DNA from: Merdimonas faecis
GTDB taxonomy: Bacteria > Bacillota > Clostridia > Lachnospirales > Lachnospiraceae
Reading direction: 5' to 3'
NCBI RefSeq assembly: GCF_001754075.1
Contig: NZ_MIEH01000003.1
Span: 23,822 to 87,821, forward strand
Length of the DNA: 64,000 bases
Shown here: positions 18,030-27,456 of the stretch, piece by piece
How positions within the stretch are numbered: position 1 is the first letter of the stretch
Layout: each line of letters starts with the position of its first letter
The notes under the pieces: model-generated
What the model was told of the DNA's origin: nothing
The model's database searches: none
The model's input: the letters and a program-made list of their open reading frames with translations, nothing else
Translations under genes and position numbers: made by a program

Positions 18030-19997
18030 TCAGTTGTAATGTAGCCGCCCATAGGCGTAAAAATGGGATTGCCAATAGCTTGTATCAAGTTTTGCGTATT
18101 GTATCGGGTCGCCACAATGCAGCATGACGGGGCTTCCGTCCCCGTCCTCGCCAACGTAGATACCCACATGAGATACGCCCGGTGTGTCGTATGTACCCGT
18201 AAAGAAAACCAAATCCCCCGGCTGCGGGTTGGAAACGCGGGTTGAAATGTTGTAAAGCCCCTGTGCCCCAAGTCTGCCCGTATTGTATAGGCCGCTGTTC
18301 GTCAGCACATAGCTAACAAAACCGCTGCAATCAAAAGAGGTTTCCGGGCTGCTGCCGCCCCACACATAAGGAAAACCGACATACTTTTCCGCTTCCTCAA
18401 TGAGCCGCGCAAACTGTTCATCTTCCAGATAGGCGGGCGGGATTTCATAATCCGCTGGCGGGTTTTCATAGTATTTTGAAATATAGCCGGATTGCGGGAA
18501 AAGGTCGGGTCTGTTCCCAAGCGACGACATATACATAGCGTACATGGATAGCTGTTCCTCGCCCATAATGTAAACGGGAACATGGGAGAGGTTGAAGTTT
18601 TCCAAATCCACATTGAGAATGTAATAGTTATAGGCTACTTCAACGTCGTATTCGTTGCCCTCGCTGTCCGTCCGCGTTTCGGTGCGGTAGCGTACCTCGA
18701 CTTCCTCCGTAACCGTCAAGATATACTGTTTATCAAAGAGCATTTCAAGGGTGCTTTGCGCTTCATCGAGAGTAAACACGCCCTCATGCCAAGCGGAGAG
18801 GATAGAGATTAGCACATACGGGTCATGCTCGATCTCGTCAGCCGTTACCCGGTATTCGTCATAGCCGGGGTATTCGCTTTCGATGTTATCCAGCATATCC
18901 TGTAACTCGGCTTCCATAGCGACATACGCGCTTTCTGCGCCTGTAATATCCGCGTCCTCGGAGAGATAGGACGACGCAATCAAGCCGCTTCCGCTGTTGC
19001 CGCCGAACAGGGAACAAGAGGACAAACCGCCGAAAAACAGAAGCACGATAAAGGCAATCCCGCCCACGATCAAACAGCCTTTCCAATGCCGGACGACAAA
19101 GAACGTCGCCCGTTTGGTTTCCTGCGCCGTTTTCTTTGCTGCCTTTGCGGTGGCTTCGGCGGTCTTTTTCACCTTGCCGCCCGTTTTCAACGCCTTTGCA
19201 TACTGCTTTTTAATGCGCTGCTTTTGCCAAAAACGGGAAATCGGGTTAGAGTGCGCAAGGGCGGGGTTATCATGCAGCGCCTTTTGATAGAGAAAATCGG
19301 CGTTTGCCTTTGCTGCCTTTTTCTCGGCTGCTGCCGCCGCCCGGTAAGGTTTCAGCTTATGGCTGCGTATGCCGCGTTTTACTGCCCGCGTCGTCATGCC
19401 GCCCGCTTTCTCGCCCACAAGTTCTATCCTGTGTCCGCTTTCCACACCGACGTTTTCTTTCTCCACCTCATAGATTTTTCCATGTACGGCGGCGTCCAAT
19501 TCCTGCGCCGGACGGGATAACGGGTTATGACGCAACTTGCCGTTTGGGGGCTTATCCGTTTTTTCAAAAGCAAGGCGCGTCTTTGCTTTGCCTTTGGCTT
19601 CGTCAAAAACGCGCTCTTTCTTGATTTTGGTCTGTTTGGGGATAGCTGCCCGCGCTTTGTCTAAACGGTCAGCCGCCGTATCGGATTTTTTGATTGCCTT
19701 TTGCAGGTCCGGCGTTGCCCGTTCCGCTTCGGAAAACTGCAAGCGGGAAGAATGGGTTTTAGGCTGCGCCGCGTCAAGGGCTTTTTTCTCCGCGCCTTTT
19801 GCTGCGTGTCGCTCAATCTCTGCGCCGATATGCTGCACAACCTTTTCCGCTGCCGCGCCTGCGGGGGCTGAATAGTTTTCCTCCTGCGGCCTTTCGCTGA
19901 TACTGGACGTTTCGCCCGTCGTGAGGTTTTCCGCAACCGCACCGTCGCGGGTCATTTTCTGCGTTACCTTGTCCGGGGCTTTCCATTCCTTGCTCAT
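18030..19997 (-). CDS. CD1108-like transfer protein with NlpC/P60 hydrolase domain (ICE A)
   Basis: The 655-residue protein has a long basic cytoplasmic N-terminus, one transmembrane segment near residue 310 (GCLIVGGIAFIVLLFF) and an extracellular part. It ends in an NlpC/P60 domain with catalytic FDCSGF and SHVGIY. It should cut peptidoglycan locally so that the secretion channel can cross the wall. The ICE D homolog has a CHAP domain at this position instead. Confidence 0.85.
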   Translation of the reverse strand: MSKEWKAPDKVTQKMTRDGAVAENLTTGETSSISERPQEENYSAPAGAAAEKVVQHIGAEIERHAAKGAEKKALDAAQPKTHSSRLQFSEAERATPDLQKAIKKSDTAADRLDKARAAIPKQTKIKKERVFDEAKGKAKTRLAFEKTDKPPNGKLRHNPLSRPAQELDAAVHGKIYEVEKENVGVESGHRIELVGEKAGGMTTRAVKRGIRSHKLKPYRAAAAAEKKAAKANADFLYQKALHDNPALAHSNPISRFWQKQRIKKQYAKALKTGGKVKKTAEATAKAAKKTAQETKRATFFVVRHWKGCLIVGGIAFIVLLFFGGLSSCSLFGGNSGSGLIASSYLSEDADITGAESAYVAMEAELQDMLDNIESEYPGYDEYRVTADEIEHDPYVLISILSAWHEGVFTLDEAQSTLEMLFDKQYILTVTEEVEVRYRTETRTDSEGNEYDVEVAYNYYILNVDLENFNLSHVPVYIMGEEQLSMYAMYMSSLGNRPDLFPQSGYISKYYENPPADYEIPPAYLEDEQFARLIEEAEKYVGFPYVWGGSSPETSFDCSGFVSYVLTNSGLYNTGRLGAQGLYNISTRVSNPQPGDLVFFTGTYDTPGVSHVGIYVGEDGDGSPVMLHCGDPIQYAKLDTSYWQSHFYAYGRLHYN

Positions 19998-20950
19998 GGG
20001 CTTTCACCTCCAATCCGCTGTTTCGCAAGGTTACAGTATTCGGGGTTGATCTCAATACCAATATAGCGGCGGTCAAGGCTTTTTGCCGCCGCTGCGGTGG
20101 TTCCGCTGCCTAAAAACGGGTCAAGGACAATCCCGCCGACGGGACAGCCCGCCAAAATGCACGTTTCCGCAAGTTTCGGCGGGAAAGCTGCGAAATGCCC
20201 GCCGCGATAGGAAGCTGTGTTGATCTGCCAAACGTTGCGGCGGCTGCGGACGGGGCATATCAACTCATCGGCGTATGCGCCCTTTTCGCGGGGGCGGTTG
20301 ATTTTCTGCGGTTGGTTTTGCCCCGGAACAGTAACGTTATACTTGTTTCCTTTGCTAACTCCGCTTTTCAGCCGACCCGCCGTTGTGAGGGCTATCGGCT
20401 CGGCTACCGCTTGCCAATCGTAAAAATACTTCTTTGACTTGGTAAGCAGAAACACATATTCATAGCAGCGGGTCGGCCTGTCCCGCGTGCTTTCCGGCAT
20501 GGGGTTCCCCTTATGCCAAATGATAGAACTGCGCAAATACCAACCGTCGCCCCGCAAGGCAAGGGCTACAAGCCACGGAATACCGATTAGGTCTTTCGGC
20601 TTGCAGCCGGGGGCGCGGTGGTTTACCGCCACTTGCTGCCCGTTCCTGCCTTTGGGGTATTTCGGGTCTTGGTGGTCGGCTTTGCTGCCTGTGCCGCAAT
20701 AAGTGTCCGCGATATTCAGCCAACAAGTACCCTCCGGCGTAAGCACCCGCTTTACCTCATGGAAAACCGCCGTAATGCGGGAAACATATTCCTCCGGCGT
20801 TGCTTCCCGCCCGATCTGCCCGTCTGTGCCGTAATCGCGCAAAGCATAGTAGGGCGGGGACGTTACGCAACAATCCATACAGTTATCCGGCAAGGTTTGA
20901 AGTACCTGCAAGCTGTCGCCGCAATAGATTTTGTCCGTTTCTATCCTCAT
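19994..20950 (-). CDS. Orphan DNA methyltransferase, N4-cytosine/N6-adenine type (ICE A)
   Basis: The 318-residue protein carries catalytic TSPPYYALRDYG near the N-terminus and the SAM-binding DPFLGSGTTAAAA near the C-terminus, a beta-class order. No restriction endonuclease is nearby, so it probably protects or marks the ICE DNA rather than forming a restriction system. It overlaps VirB4 and the CD1108-like gene by 4 bp on each side. ICE D has an unrelated 124-residue gene in this slot. Confidence 0.87.
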   Translation of the reverse strand: MRIETDKIYCGDSLQVLQTLPDNCMDCCVTSPPYYALRDYGTDGQIGREATPEEYVSRITAVFHEVKRVLTPEGTCWLNIADTYCGTGSKADHQDPKYPKGRNGQQVAVNHRAPGCKPKDLIGIPWLVALALRGDGWYLRSSIIWHKGNPMPESTRDRPTRCYEYVFLLTKSKKYFYDWQAVAEPIALTTAGRLKSGVSKGNKYNVTVPGQNQPQKINRPREKGAYADELICPVRSRRNVWQINTASYRGGHFAAFPPKLAETCILAGCPVGGIVLDPFLGSGTTAAAAKSLDRRYIGIEINPEYCNLAKQRIGGESP

Positions 20951-23343
20951 GCCGACACCTCGCCGGGTTTGGTCGTCATGACGCGATAGAGTTCTGTATT
21001 TTGCGGGAAACGGTCAATAAAGGGCAAAATCACGTTGCCGTAGAAAATAAGCCCCTCGCCCGCTTCGGAATGGGTTACATAGGTCATTTGCTGCTGCGAA
21101 ATGTTAAGCTGCTTTGCAAGGATTTCCCGGTCGCCCTGGGCTTGGTTGAGCATATAGACAAAATCGCTGTTTTCAAAAACATTTGAAACTTCTCTGCTCG
21201 TCAAAAGGTCTTTGACGTTCTGCGTGATACCTGTCGGAATACCGCCCCACTTCCTAAAACGCTTCCAAATCTCGACGCTGTATGCTGCGGTCTGTTCCTC
21301 TTTCAAGAGTAAATGAAATTCGTCGATGTAATACCGCGTCGCCTTGCCCTCGCTGCGGTTTACCGTTACTCTGTTCCATACTTGGTCTTGGACGATAAGC
21401 ATACCGACTTTTTTAAGCTGCGTACCGAGTTCCTTAATATCAAAGCAGACAAGGCGATTATGAATGTCAACGTTTGTCCTGTGGTTAAAAATGTTCAAGC
21501 TGCCGTTTACATAGAGTTCCAATGCCGCCGCGATACGCTGCGCTTCCTTTTCCGGCTGCTTCTTGATCTCGTCGTAGAGGTCGCCCAAAATCGGCATATT
21601 CTCCGGCTTCGGGTCGGCAAGGTAGTTGCGGTACACGCTGATAACAGCGCGGTCAATCAAGGTCTTTTCGACAGCTTCCAGCCCGTTTTTGCCGCCCATA
21701 ATGAGTTCGCAAAAGGAAAGGATAAAGTCGCTCTTTAAGGCTATGGGCGTGTCGCCCTCGCTGTAATTGAGGTTAATATCCATAGGGTTAATGTACTGCG
21801 TGCTGTTCTGCGAAACCTTGATAACCTGTCCTTTCAAACGTCCGACAAGGGGGTAATATTCGGCTTCGGGGTCGCAAATGATAATGTCGTCGGACGTGAT
21901 AAGAAAAGCGTTTGTGATTTCGCGTTTTGCAGAAAAACTTTTGCCACTGCCCGGTGTGCCGAGTATCAAGCCGTTGGGATTTTTCAGCTTCTTTCGGTCG
22001 CACAAAATCATGTTGTTGGAAAGGGCGTTTAAGCCGTAATACAATGCTTCGCCGCTTTGGAACAGCTCTTGCACCGTAAAGGGAACGAAAACGGCGGTGC
22101 TGCTGGTCGTCAAGCCGCGCTGGATATGGATAAGGTTTTCCCCCAACGGGATAGAGGACATAAGCCCCTGTTCCTGCCGGTAGTCAAGGCGGGTCAAAAT
22201 GCAGTTGTATTTCTGCGCGATTGCCGCCGCTCCAAATACTTCGTTATCCAATTTCTGCTTGGTATCTGCAAGGTTTAAGACAAGCAGCGTAAGCAGAAAC
22301 ATTCTTTCGTTGCGGCTCTGCAAATCGCGGAGTAGGTTTTTTGCTTCCCCGCCGTAGGTGGCAAGGTCGGACGGAATAATATCCATGTCGTAGCCGCTGC
22401 GGATTGCTTTTTTCTGTTCCTCGATTTTCATACGGTCAAGGTCGGTAATCTTGCGCTTAATCGTCTTGATTGCTTCGTTGTGGTCGATACTCTGAATGTG
22501 CAGATTGACGATAATCCCGTTTTCCGCGTCCATGAAGTCGGCAAGCATACGGTCGGAGAGTTCCGGCGCGACGATCTGCAAAAAGGAAACTGCGCCAAAC
22601 TTGCCGCCCATTTGAAACATTCGCCCGTCGCCAAATCGGAAAGAGGACGGCGCGATAAAGTCTTTGACAGAAAGACCGCTTGCGGGTAGCCATTCCCACG
22701 CAAAGTTAAAGCGTTCCCCGTCCGGGTGGAAAATCCCATGCAGCACTTCAAGACGCTGTTTCCCGTCCAATACCCGCGCCGCCGCGCCGATCACCTTAAA
22801 ATGGTTGAGGGTGTCCGTTTCAATGCGGGCAAGACGCGCCCGCGCCGATCTAATGTCCTTTGCTTCAACGGTAAAGGTGAGAAACTTGGTCTTGATAAGC
22901 CCGTTGTTTCCGCGTTCAAGCTGCGTTCTAAGCATTTCGGTGTATTCTGCTCTGATACTGTCGAAGTCATCATTCTGCGGCGCAATCGTGATACTGTTCT
23001 TGAAATCGTCCTTGTTCGCATGGCGGCTGATTAGGGAAAGCTGCACGCTGATAGAAGCGTCGAACGAGTTATACATATCGCAAAGGGCTTCAAAAATGGC
23101 GGTTTTGTCGTCCGGCTGCGCAAGCTGATAGTTGATGTCCTCAAACTCAATGCACTTGGAATACCGCCCGTTTGCAAGGCGGCAAATCCCGTCCTTATAC
23201 ATTCGCTCAAACGGTATGCTGTCCTGCGCCGTATGGGGCTTCCCGTCGCCCTTTGCCTGCCGGATAAGCGCGTCGATCTGTTTCTTTTCCTGCCGCGTAA
23301 GTTTACGCTTTTCGTTTTGGGTCTTTCCCTTTTCCTTTGACAA
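20947..23343 (-). CDS. VirB4-family conjugation ATPase (ICE A)
   Basis: The 798-residue protein has Walker A GTPGSGKS and Walker B YYIDEFHLLL. It is the ATPase that powers assembly and substrate transfer in the type IV channel, at the inner face of the membrane. The TTG at 23343 lies 9 nt after AAGGAGG, and the gene overlaps prgI by 41 bp. The homolog in ICE D is 44956-47424. Confidence 0.92.
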   Translation of the reverse strand: MSKEKGKTQNEKRKLTRQEKKQIDALIRQAKGDGKPHTAQDSIPFERMYKDGICRLANGRYSKCIEFEDINYQLAQPDDKTAIFEALCDMYNSFDASISVQLSLISRHANKDDFKNSITIAPQNDDFDSIRAEYTEMLRTQLERGNNGLIKTKFLTFTVEAKDIRSARARLARIETDTLNHFKVIGAAARVLDGKQRLEVLHGIFHPDGERFNFAWEWLPASGLSVKDFIAPSSFRFGDGRMFQMGGKFGAVSFLQIVAPELSDRMLADFMDAENGIIVNLHIQSIDHNEAIKTIKRKITDLDRMKIEEQKKAIRSGYDMDIIPSDLATYGGEAKNLLRDLQSRNERMFLLTLLVLNLADTKQKLDNEVFGAAAIAQKYNCILTRLDYRQEQGLMSSIPLGENLIHIQRGLTTSSTAVFVPFTVQELFQSGEALYYGLNALSNNMILCDRKKLKNPNGLILGTPGSGKSFSAKREITNAFLITSDDIIICDPEAEYYPLVGRLKGQVIKVSQNSTQYINPMDINLNYSEGDTPIALKSDFILSFCELIMGGKNGLEAVEKTLIDRAVISVYRNYLADPKPENMPILGDLYDEIKKQPEKEAQRIAAALELYVNGSLNIFNHRTNVDIHNRLVCFDIKELGTQLKKVGMLIVQDQVWNRVTVNRSEGKATRYYIDEFHLLLKEEQTAAYSVEIWKRFRKWGGIPTGITQNVKDLLTSREVSNVFENSDFVYMLNQAQGDREILAKQLNISQQQMTYVTHSEAGEGLIFYGNVILPFIDRFPQNTELYRVMTTKPGEVSA

Positions 23344-23695
23344 TCGCCCGTACCTCCTTATCTAATCGCTCTTGCCGCGCAAGGGCGGCATAAAAATTGT
23401 TGGTCTGATAAGGTCGCTCTTTGGGGCGAAGAAACTTCACTTCCACAAATTGCCGAATAATCACTTCCAGCGGTTGCCCGTTTTTCTCGTACATGGCAAG
23501 CAAAAACATAGGCAGCATGGCAAGCACCATGCACAATGCCGCTGTGGTTGTTCCAACGCTGTCTTTTACCAAAAAGAACAGCGGCAGTCCGATTGCTACC
23601 GCCGCGCTGAAACAAATTAGCTGTCGTTTCGTAAGGTTGAACATTACCTTGCTTTTGATTTTTGTTAAGTCCTTTGGGACGGTTACATACGCCAT
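23303..23695 (-). CDS. PrgI-family membrane protein (ICE A)
   Basis: The 130-residue protein has a conserved N-terminus (MAYVTVPKDLTKIKSKVMFN) and two transmembrane segments. It is the VirB3-like inner-membrane partner of VirB4 in Gram-positive type IV systems. Its ribosome-binding site overlaps the end of the radical SAM gene upstream. Confidence 0.85.
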   Translation of the reverse strand: MAYVTVPKDLTKIKSKVMFNLTKRQLICFSAAVAIGLPLFFLVKDSVGTTTAALCMVLAMLPMFLLAMYEKNGQPLEVIIRQFVEVKFLRPKERPYQTNNFYAALARQERLDKEVRAIVKGKGKDPKRKA

Positions 23696-23696
23696 T

Positions 23697-24593
23697 TCAA
23701 ACCTCCTTTCTGCCCGGAATGTAATCTTCAAAACGGGGGACAGCATAGAAAAGCCGTTTGTTATTTACCCACCGTTGCAAATGGCGGGTAACAGGCGGGG
23801 CGGTTGGACGCTCGTAAATCATCACATACGGGTCAAAGCCCATAGCCCGCAAGGTGTTCACGCGGTATAAATCCTGTTCGTGAGTGCTGCCGTAGTTGGT
23901 AAGAACATACACGCGCCGCTGGCGGCTGCTCTTAATGGCGGTCAAATCCAAAAAACGTTGGAAATACCCGGTTAAGTCCTCGTCGGGATTATCCCATGCA
24001 AAATGTACCGCTTTTATCCGTACCCGATTTAACAGGCTGACATTATCCCTGTTCACAAGGCGAATATCCAGCCCTTGCGAAAAATCCACCCATGCGCGGC
24101 TTCGTATAAGCTGCTCAATGAGATTTTCATGGTCGGGACAGGCAAGCAGATTAGCGTCCATGATTTTTATTTCCGGCTGCCATTTCCAAAACTCGGACAA
24201 ATCCGCAACCTTAACACTTTTGCGTCCCTCTTTACTGCTGACAATGCAAAACCCGCAATTTCTTGGACAACCCCGGCTTAAAAAGCCGTAGGCAATCCCG
24301 AAAAACTGCGGGTAGATAGAATAATCCGGGTAACTGTGTTCCACTTCCGGCGGCAAGCGGTTTTTCGTGTCGTAGCCCGTACCGCCGAAAATAACTTGTT
24401 CCGCGTTGGTAACGGTTATCGTGTCTTTGGAATAGGTGTCCGTAAAGACGCGGCTTTTATATACAAGGTCGTACCGCCCCTTTGCGTTCCACCATTCCAC
24501 CGTATGCCCCTTTGCTTTATGATACGCGGATAGCTTCATCAAGCAGAGGTTGGGGAAATTATGGCTGTCAACGTCGATTAAACCGATTTTCAA
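23697..24593 (-). CDS. Radical SAM protein inserted in the conjugation operon (ICE A)
   Basis: The 298-residue protein has an N-terminal Rossmann-like part (MKIGLIDVDSHNFPNL after a TTG start) resembling B12-binding radical SAM proteins, then the cluster motif CPRNCGFC. The TTG at 24593 was chosen because GGGGGTG is 9 nt upstream and homology starts there. It lies between the VirB6-like and prgI genes with no gap; ICE D has nothing in this slot. The substrate is unknown. Confidence 0.8.
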   Translation of the reverse strand: MKIGLIDVDSHNFPNLCLMKLSAYHKAKGHTVEWWNAKGRYDLVYKSRVFTDTYSKDTITVTNAEQVIFGGTGYDTKNRLPPEVEHSYPDYSIYPQFFGIAYGFLSRGCPRNCGFCIVSSKEGRKSVKVADLSEFWKWQPEIKIMDANLLACPDHENLIEQLIRSRAWVDFSQGLDIRLVNRDNVSLLNRVRIKAVHFAWDNPDEDLTGYFQRFLDLTAIKSSRQRRVYVLTNYGSTHEQDLYRVNTLRAMGFDPYVMIYERPTAPPVTRHLQRWVNNKRLFYAVPRFEDYIPGRKEV

Positions 24594-24609
24594 ATCATAA
24601 CTCACCCCC

Positions 24610-25473
24610 TTAATGTGCCGAAAAGACGCTCTTTGCAAGGCTTCCCGTTTTGAAAAGCGTAAAGCACAAGAGGACGGTATAGCCCATGCAAGCCCAGATC
24701 GCGCCGGAAATGTCGTCGGTCGCTGCGATTGTTTGTATCAACACCGCATAAATGCCGACACACACCAAGATCAGAAACGCCTGAAAACCAAGCGCAAGCA
24801 AAGATTTTAAGTAATTCTGTCCCATGCTGCCCCATTCGTGATTTACCATTGTTGCCATCGGGATAGGGGCAACGCTCGTTACAAGATATATTTCAATCAT
24901 GCGCCCATACACCACAAGCATAATGCAGATTGACAGGGCTTTCATGGTAAGCCCTACAAAGAGGGATTGAAACCATAACCCCAAAAGACCGCCCACGCTC
25001 ATAGCGTCGAGTTTTGCTTCAATGTCGGTAATGACGGTGGTAACGTCTATGCTTGTATCGGATATGATAACCCCCGCGCTCTGATTGACGACGCTCTGCG
25101 TAACGTCGAAAACTCCCATGACGATGTTCCAAGTGTTTGTTACCAGCAGCACCGCAACAAAGGTTTTGAAAATCCATTTGAAAAAAATCCAAGTGTCGAG
25201 ATCGTGCAGATTGTTTTTTTCAATTACAAGCTGGATTAGTTCATAACACATGACAAAGGTAATGATAACGCCCGCAATCGGTACAATGACGTTTTCCGAA
25301 AGGCTGCGTATCATGTTGAATATGCCCGCGTTCCACCCGGCGGGGGTCGTGCCGACTTGCGTTGCAATTTCTCCAACCTCTGTATTTACGCTGTCAAACA
25401 AGCCGGAGAGGTTCGATAAAATCCCGTCTGTCAAAATGCCGCGAAACCAATCTTCAATCATCTGCCATATCAA
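24610..25473 (-). CDS. VirB6/TrbL-like channel membrane protein (ICE A)
   Basis: The 287-residue polytopic protein has several transmembrane helices and conserved segments such as MIEIYLVTSVAPIPMATM and VLLCFTLFKTGSLAKS. It is close to 43720-44589 in ICE D. It is the likely inner-membrane channel subunit and directly follows maff2. Confidence 0.85.
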   Translation of the reverse strand: MIWQMIEDWFRGILTDGILSNLSGLFDSVNTEVGEIATQVGTTPAGWNAGIFNMIRSLSENVIVPIAGVIITFVMCYELIQLVIEKNNLHDLDTWIFFKWIFKTFVAVLLVTNTWNIVMGVFDVTQSVVNQSAGVIISDTSIDVTTVITDIEAKLDAMSVGGLLGLWFQSLFVGLTMKALSICIMLVVYGRMIEIYLVTSVAPIPMATMVNHEWGSMGQNYLKSLLALGFQAFLILVCVGIYAVLIQTIAATDDISGAIWACMGYTVLLCFTLFKTGSLAKSVFSAH

Positions 25474-25543
25474 AAGTTAATCCCTCCTTTCCCGCGCCCT
25501 CCCGTTTCCGAGAGGGCGCGGCGGGTGGTATTTGTTTTAGGCA

Positions 25544-25636
25544 TTATCCAAAAAGTTTGGAAAGAAGCGGAACAAGGGTGCCGCCGATCAACGCGACGCC
25601 ACCGCCCGCCATAAGCTGCTTCATGCCCTGGCTCTT
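25544..25636 (-). pseudogene. maff2, 3' fragment (ICE A)
   Basis: The last 30 codons encode KSQGMKQLMAGGGVALIGGT and then a hydrophobic end, as in Maff2-family small membrane proteins of conjugation modules. The 5' half is at 38069-38191. Joining 38069 and 25636 at an AA core gives NPG-AKSQGM in frame. Tn B separates the halves. Confidence 0.85.
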
Positions 25637-25670
25637 TACTGATGTGCGATAAAGAAGTAATAGAAATGTA

Positions 25671-25718
25671 AAAAATTTTGCCGTTCCTATCCGGCACTTG
25701 GCCATTGTGTCGGATAGG
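25671..25718 (-). terminator. tnpX terminator at the Tn B end
   Basis: CCTATCCG (25686-25693) pairs with CGGATAGG (25711-25718) and the minus strand continues AACGGCAAAATTTTTTAC. The Tn C copy at 43459-43507 has a perfect 12-bp stem. It stops recombinase transcripts from running into the host maff2. Confidence 0.75.
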
Positions 25719-25725
25719 TCGGGCG

Positions 25726-27345
25726 TTAGGCTTCGGGCAAGTCAATCTTGCCGACAAAGCTGTAATAAATCTCAATGTCCTGCCTGCGGGTGCCGTTCTC
25801 GTCATAGCTACACTCATGCACGACGATTTTTTCAATCATTTCCCGCAAGAGGGTGGGGGTCAATTCCTCAAAGGCAAGGTGCTTTCGGACGATACCCATA
25901 AACTTTTCCGCGTTGACGGTGGCGGCCTGCGACTTGTCCAGTTCGGCCTGCAAAGCGGCGGCGCGGTCTTTCAGTTCCCGCTGTTCCTGCTCATAGTCTG
26001 CTGACAGTTCCATGAAACGCTCGTCACTGATTTTGCCGTTCACATTGTCCTCATACAGCCGCTTAATAATGCGGCTCACTTCGGCAATGCGCTCCTGCGC
26101 CTGTTCAAGCTGCCTGGTGGTTGCGGCGGTCTTTCTCTTGCCGCCGATCTCGTTCTGCTGGATAAGCAGCTTCACAAAGCGGCTCTCATGCTTGGCGGCA
26201 TACTCCGTCACTTGCCGGAGATTGGAGAGGACACCGGCGGTCAACAGGTCGGTGCGGATAAAGTGCGCCGTACAGTCGCGGGTGCGCTTCTTGTAGCTGC
26301 CGCAGATGTAACAGTCCTGCTTGCGGTTCTTGTTCTGATACCGCTGCTGGTACATCACATGGCCGCAGTCGGCGCAGAACAGCATACCGGAGAACAGCCC
26401 CACTTCATCATAGCGGTTCGGGCGTTTGCGCTGCTTGCGTAACTCCTGCACGCGCTCCCATGTTTCCCGGTCTATGATAGGCTCATGGTGGTTCTCAAAA
26501 ATGGCCTGCTTCTCCACGGGGTTCTCTACACTGTGTTTGACCTTGTAAGAGGGCTTTTCCGTCTTGAAGTTTACCAGACAGCCGGTGTACTCCCGGTTTT
26601 CGAGGATATGAACGACGGTGTTTGTCGCCCATTTACACTCATAGCCGGGGTGGTAGCGGCGTGTGCTGCCTGTCCTGCGGTATTCCAGCGTCCCCGGCGT
26701 GGGGATTTGCTGCTCCGTAAGCATACGGGCAATCTTGGTCGGGCCATTCCCGGCAAGGCAAAGCTGGTATATCTGCTGGACAACCGGCGCGGTTTCCTCG
26801 TCAACGATATAGTTCTCGTCCTCGTCCATGAGGTAGCCATAGACCGGCTTGCTGGTAACAGGCTTGCCGCTCATGCCTTTTGCTCGTTTTACTGCCTTGA
26901 TTTTCTTGCTCGTATCTCTCACCAGCCATTCGTTGAACAGATTTCGCAGAGGGGTAAAATCGTTGTCCATGCTGCCGTTTGCGCTGTCCACATTGTCGTT
27001 GACAGCGATAAAACGCACTCCCTTTTGAGGGAACAGCATTTCCGTGTAAAACCCTACCTGCAAGTAGTTTCGCCCTAACCGGCTCATGTCCTTGACTATG
27101 ACGGTTCCGACTTTCCCGGCTTCAATGTCTGCAAGCATGGCTTGAAAACCGGGTCTTTGAAAGTTCGCGCCGGAGAAGCCGTCGTCGGTGTACCAGCGCA
27201 GATTAGTAAAGCCGTTCTGCTTGGCGTAGGTTTCCAAAATCCTTTTCTGGTTCGATATGGAATTACTCTCGCCTTGCAACTCGTCCTCATGGGACAATCT
27301 CGGATAAAGGGCGGTAATGAGGTTTTGGGTGGCTTGTCTTAACAT
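25726..27345 (-). CDS. tnpX: TnpX-like large serine recombinase, intact (Tn B)
   Basis: The 539-residue protein has a resolvase domain with catalytic serine in YPRLSHED. It also has a recombinase domain, a zinc ribbon (CADCGHVMYQQ...CYICGS) and a C-terminal coiled coil ending YSFVGKIDLPEA. It excises and inserts Tn B at maff2. It contains the same [14 protein letters not shown] segment into which ICE A inserted in the Tn C copy, so it is itself a potential ICE A target. ATG 27345 has GGAGG upstream. Confidence 0.94.
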   Translation of the reverse strand: MLRQATQNLITALYPRLSHEDELQGESNSISNQKRILETYAKQNGFTNLRWYTDDGFSGANFQRPGFQAMLADIEAGKVGTVIVKDMSRLGRNYLQVGFYTEMLFPQKGVRFIAVNDNVDSANGSMDNDFTPLRNLFNEWLVRDTSKKIKAVKRAKGMSGKPVTSKPVYGYLMDEDENYIVDEETAPVVQQIYQLCLAGNGPTKIARMLTEQQIPTPGTLEYRRTGSTRRYHPGYECKWATNTVVHILENREYTGCLVNFKTEKPSYKVKHSVENPVEKQAIFENHHEPIIDRETWERVQELRKQRKRPNRYDEVGLFSGMLFCADCGHVMYQQRYQNKNRKQDCYICGSYKKRTRDCTAHFIRTDLLTAGVLSNLRQVTEYAAKHESRFVKLLIQQNEIGGKRKTAATTRQLEQAQERIAEVSRIIKRLYEDNVNGKISDERFMELSADYEQEQRELKDRAAALQAELDKSQAATVNAEKFMGIVRKHLAFEELTPTLLREMIEKIVVHECSYDENGTRRQDIEIYYSFVGKIDLPEA

Positions 27346-27378
27346 AAAATCCTCCGTTTCCGACAGCCAGCCCCACTA

Positions 27379-27404
27379 TTCCGTGGTTTCATTGTACCAC
27401 GGAA
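27379..27404 (-). promoter_or_regulatory. tnpX operator/promoter (Tn B)
   Basis: This is the same 9-bp inverted repeat TTCCGTGGT/ACCACGGAA as at 3165-3190, overlapping TACAAT on the minus strand. Its conservation in two diverged copies supports a regulatory function. Confidence 0.5.
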
Positions 27405-27456
27405 TAGGGCGGGCTGTATAGCGGCAAAAGTGTAAAATCTGCTTCTTTATGATTTG

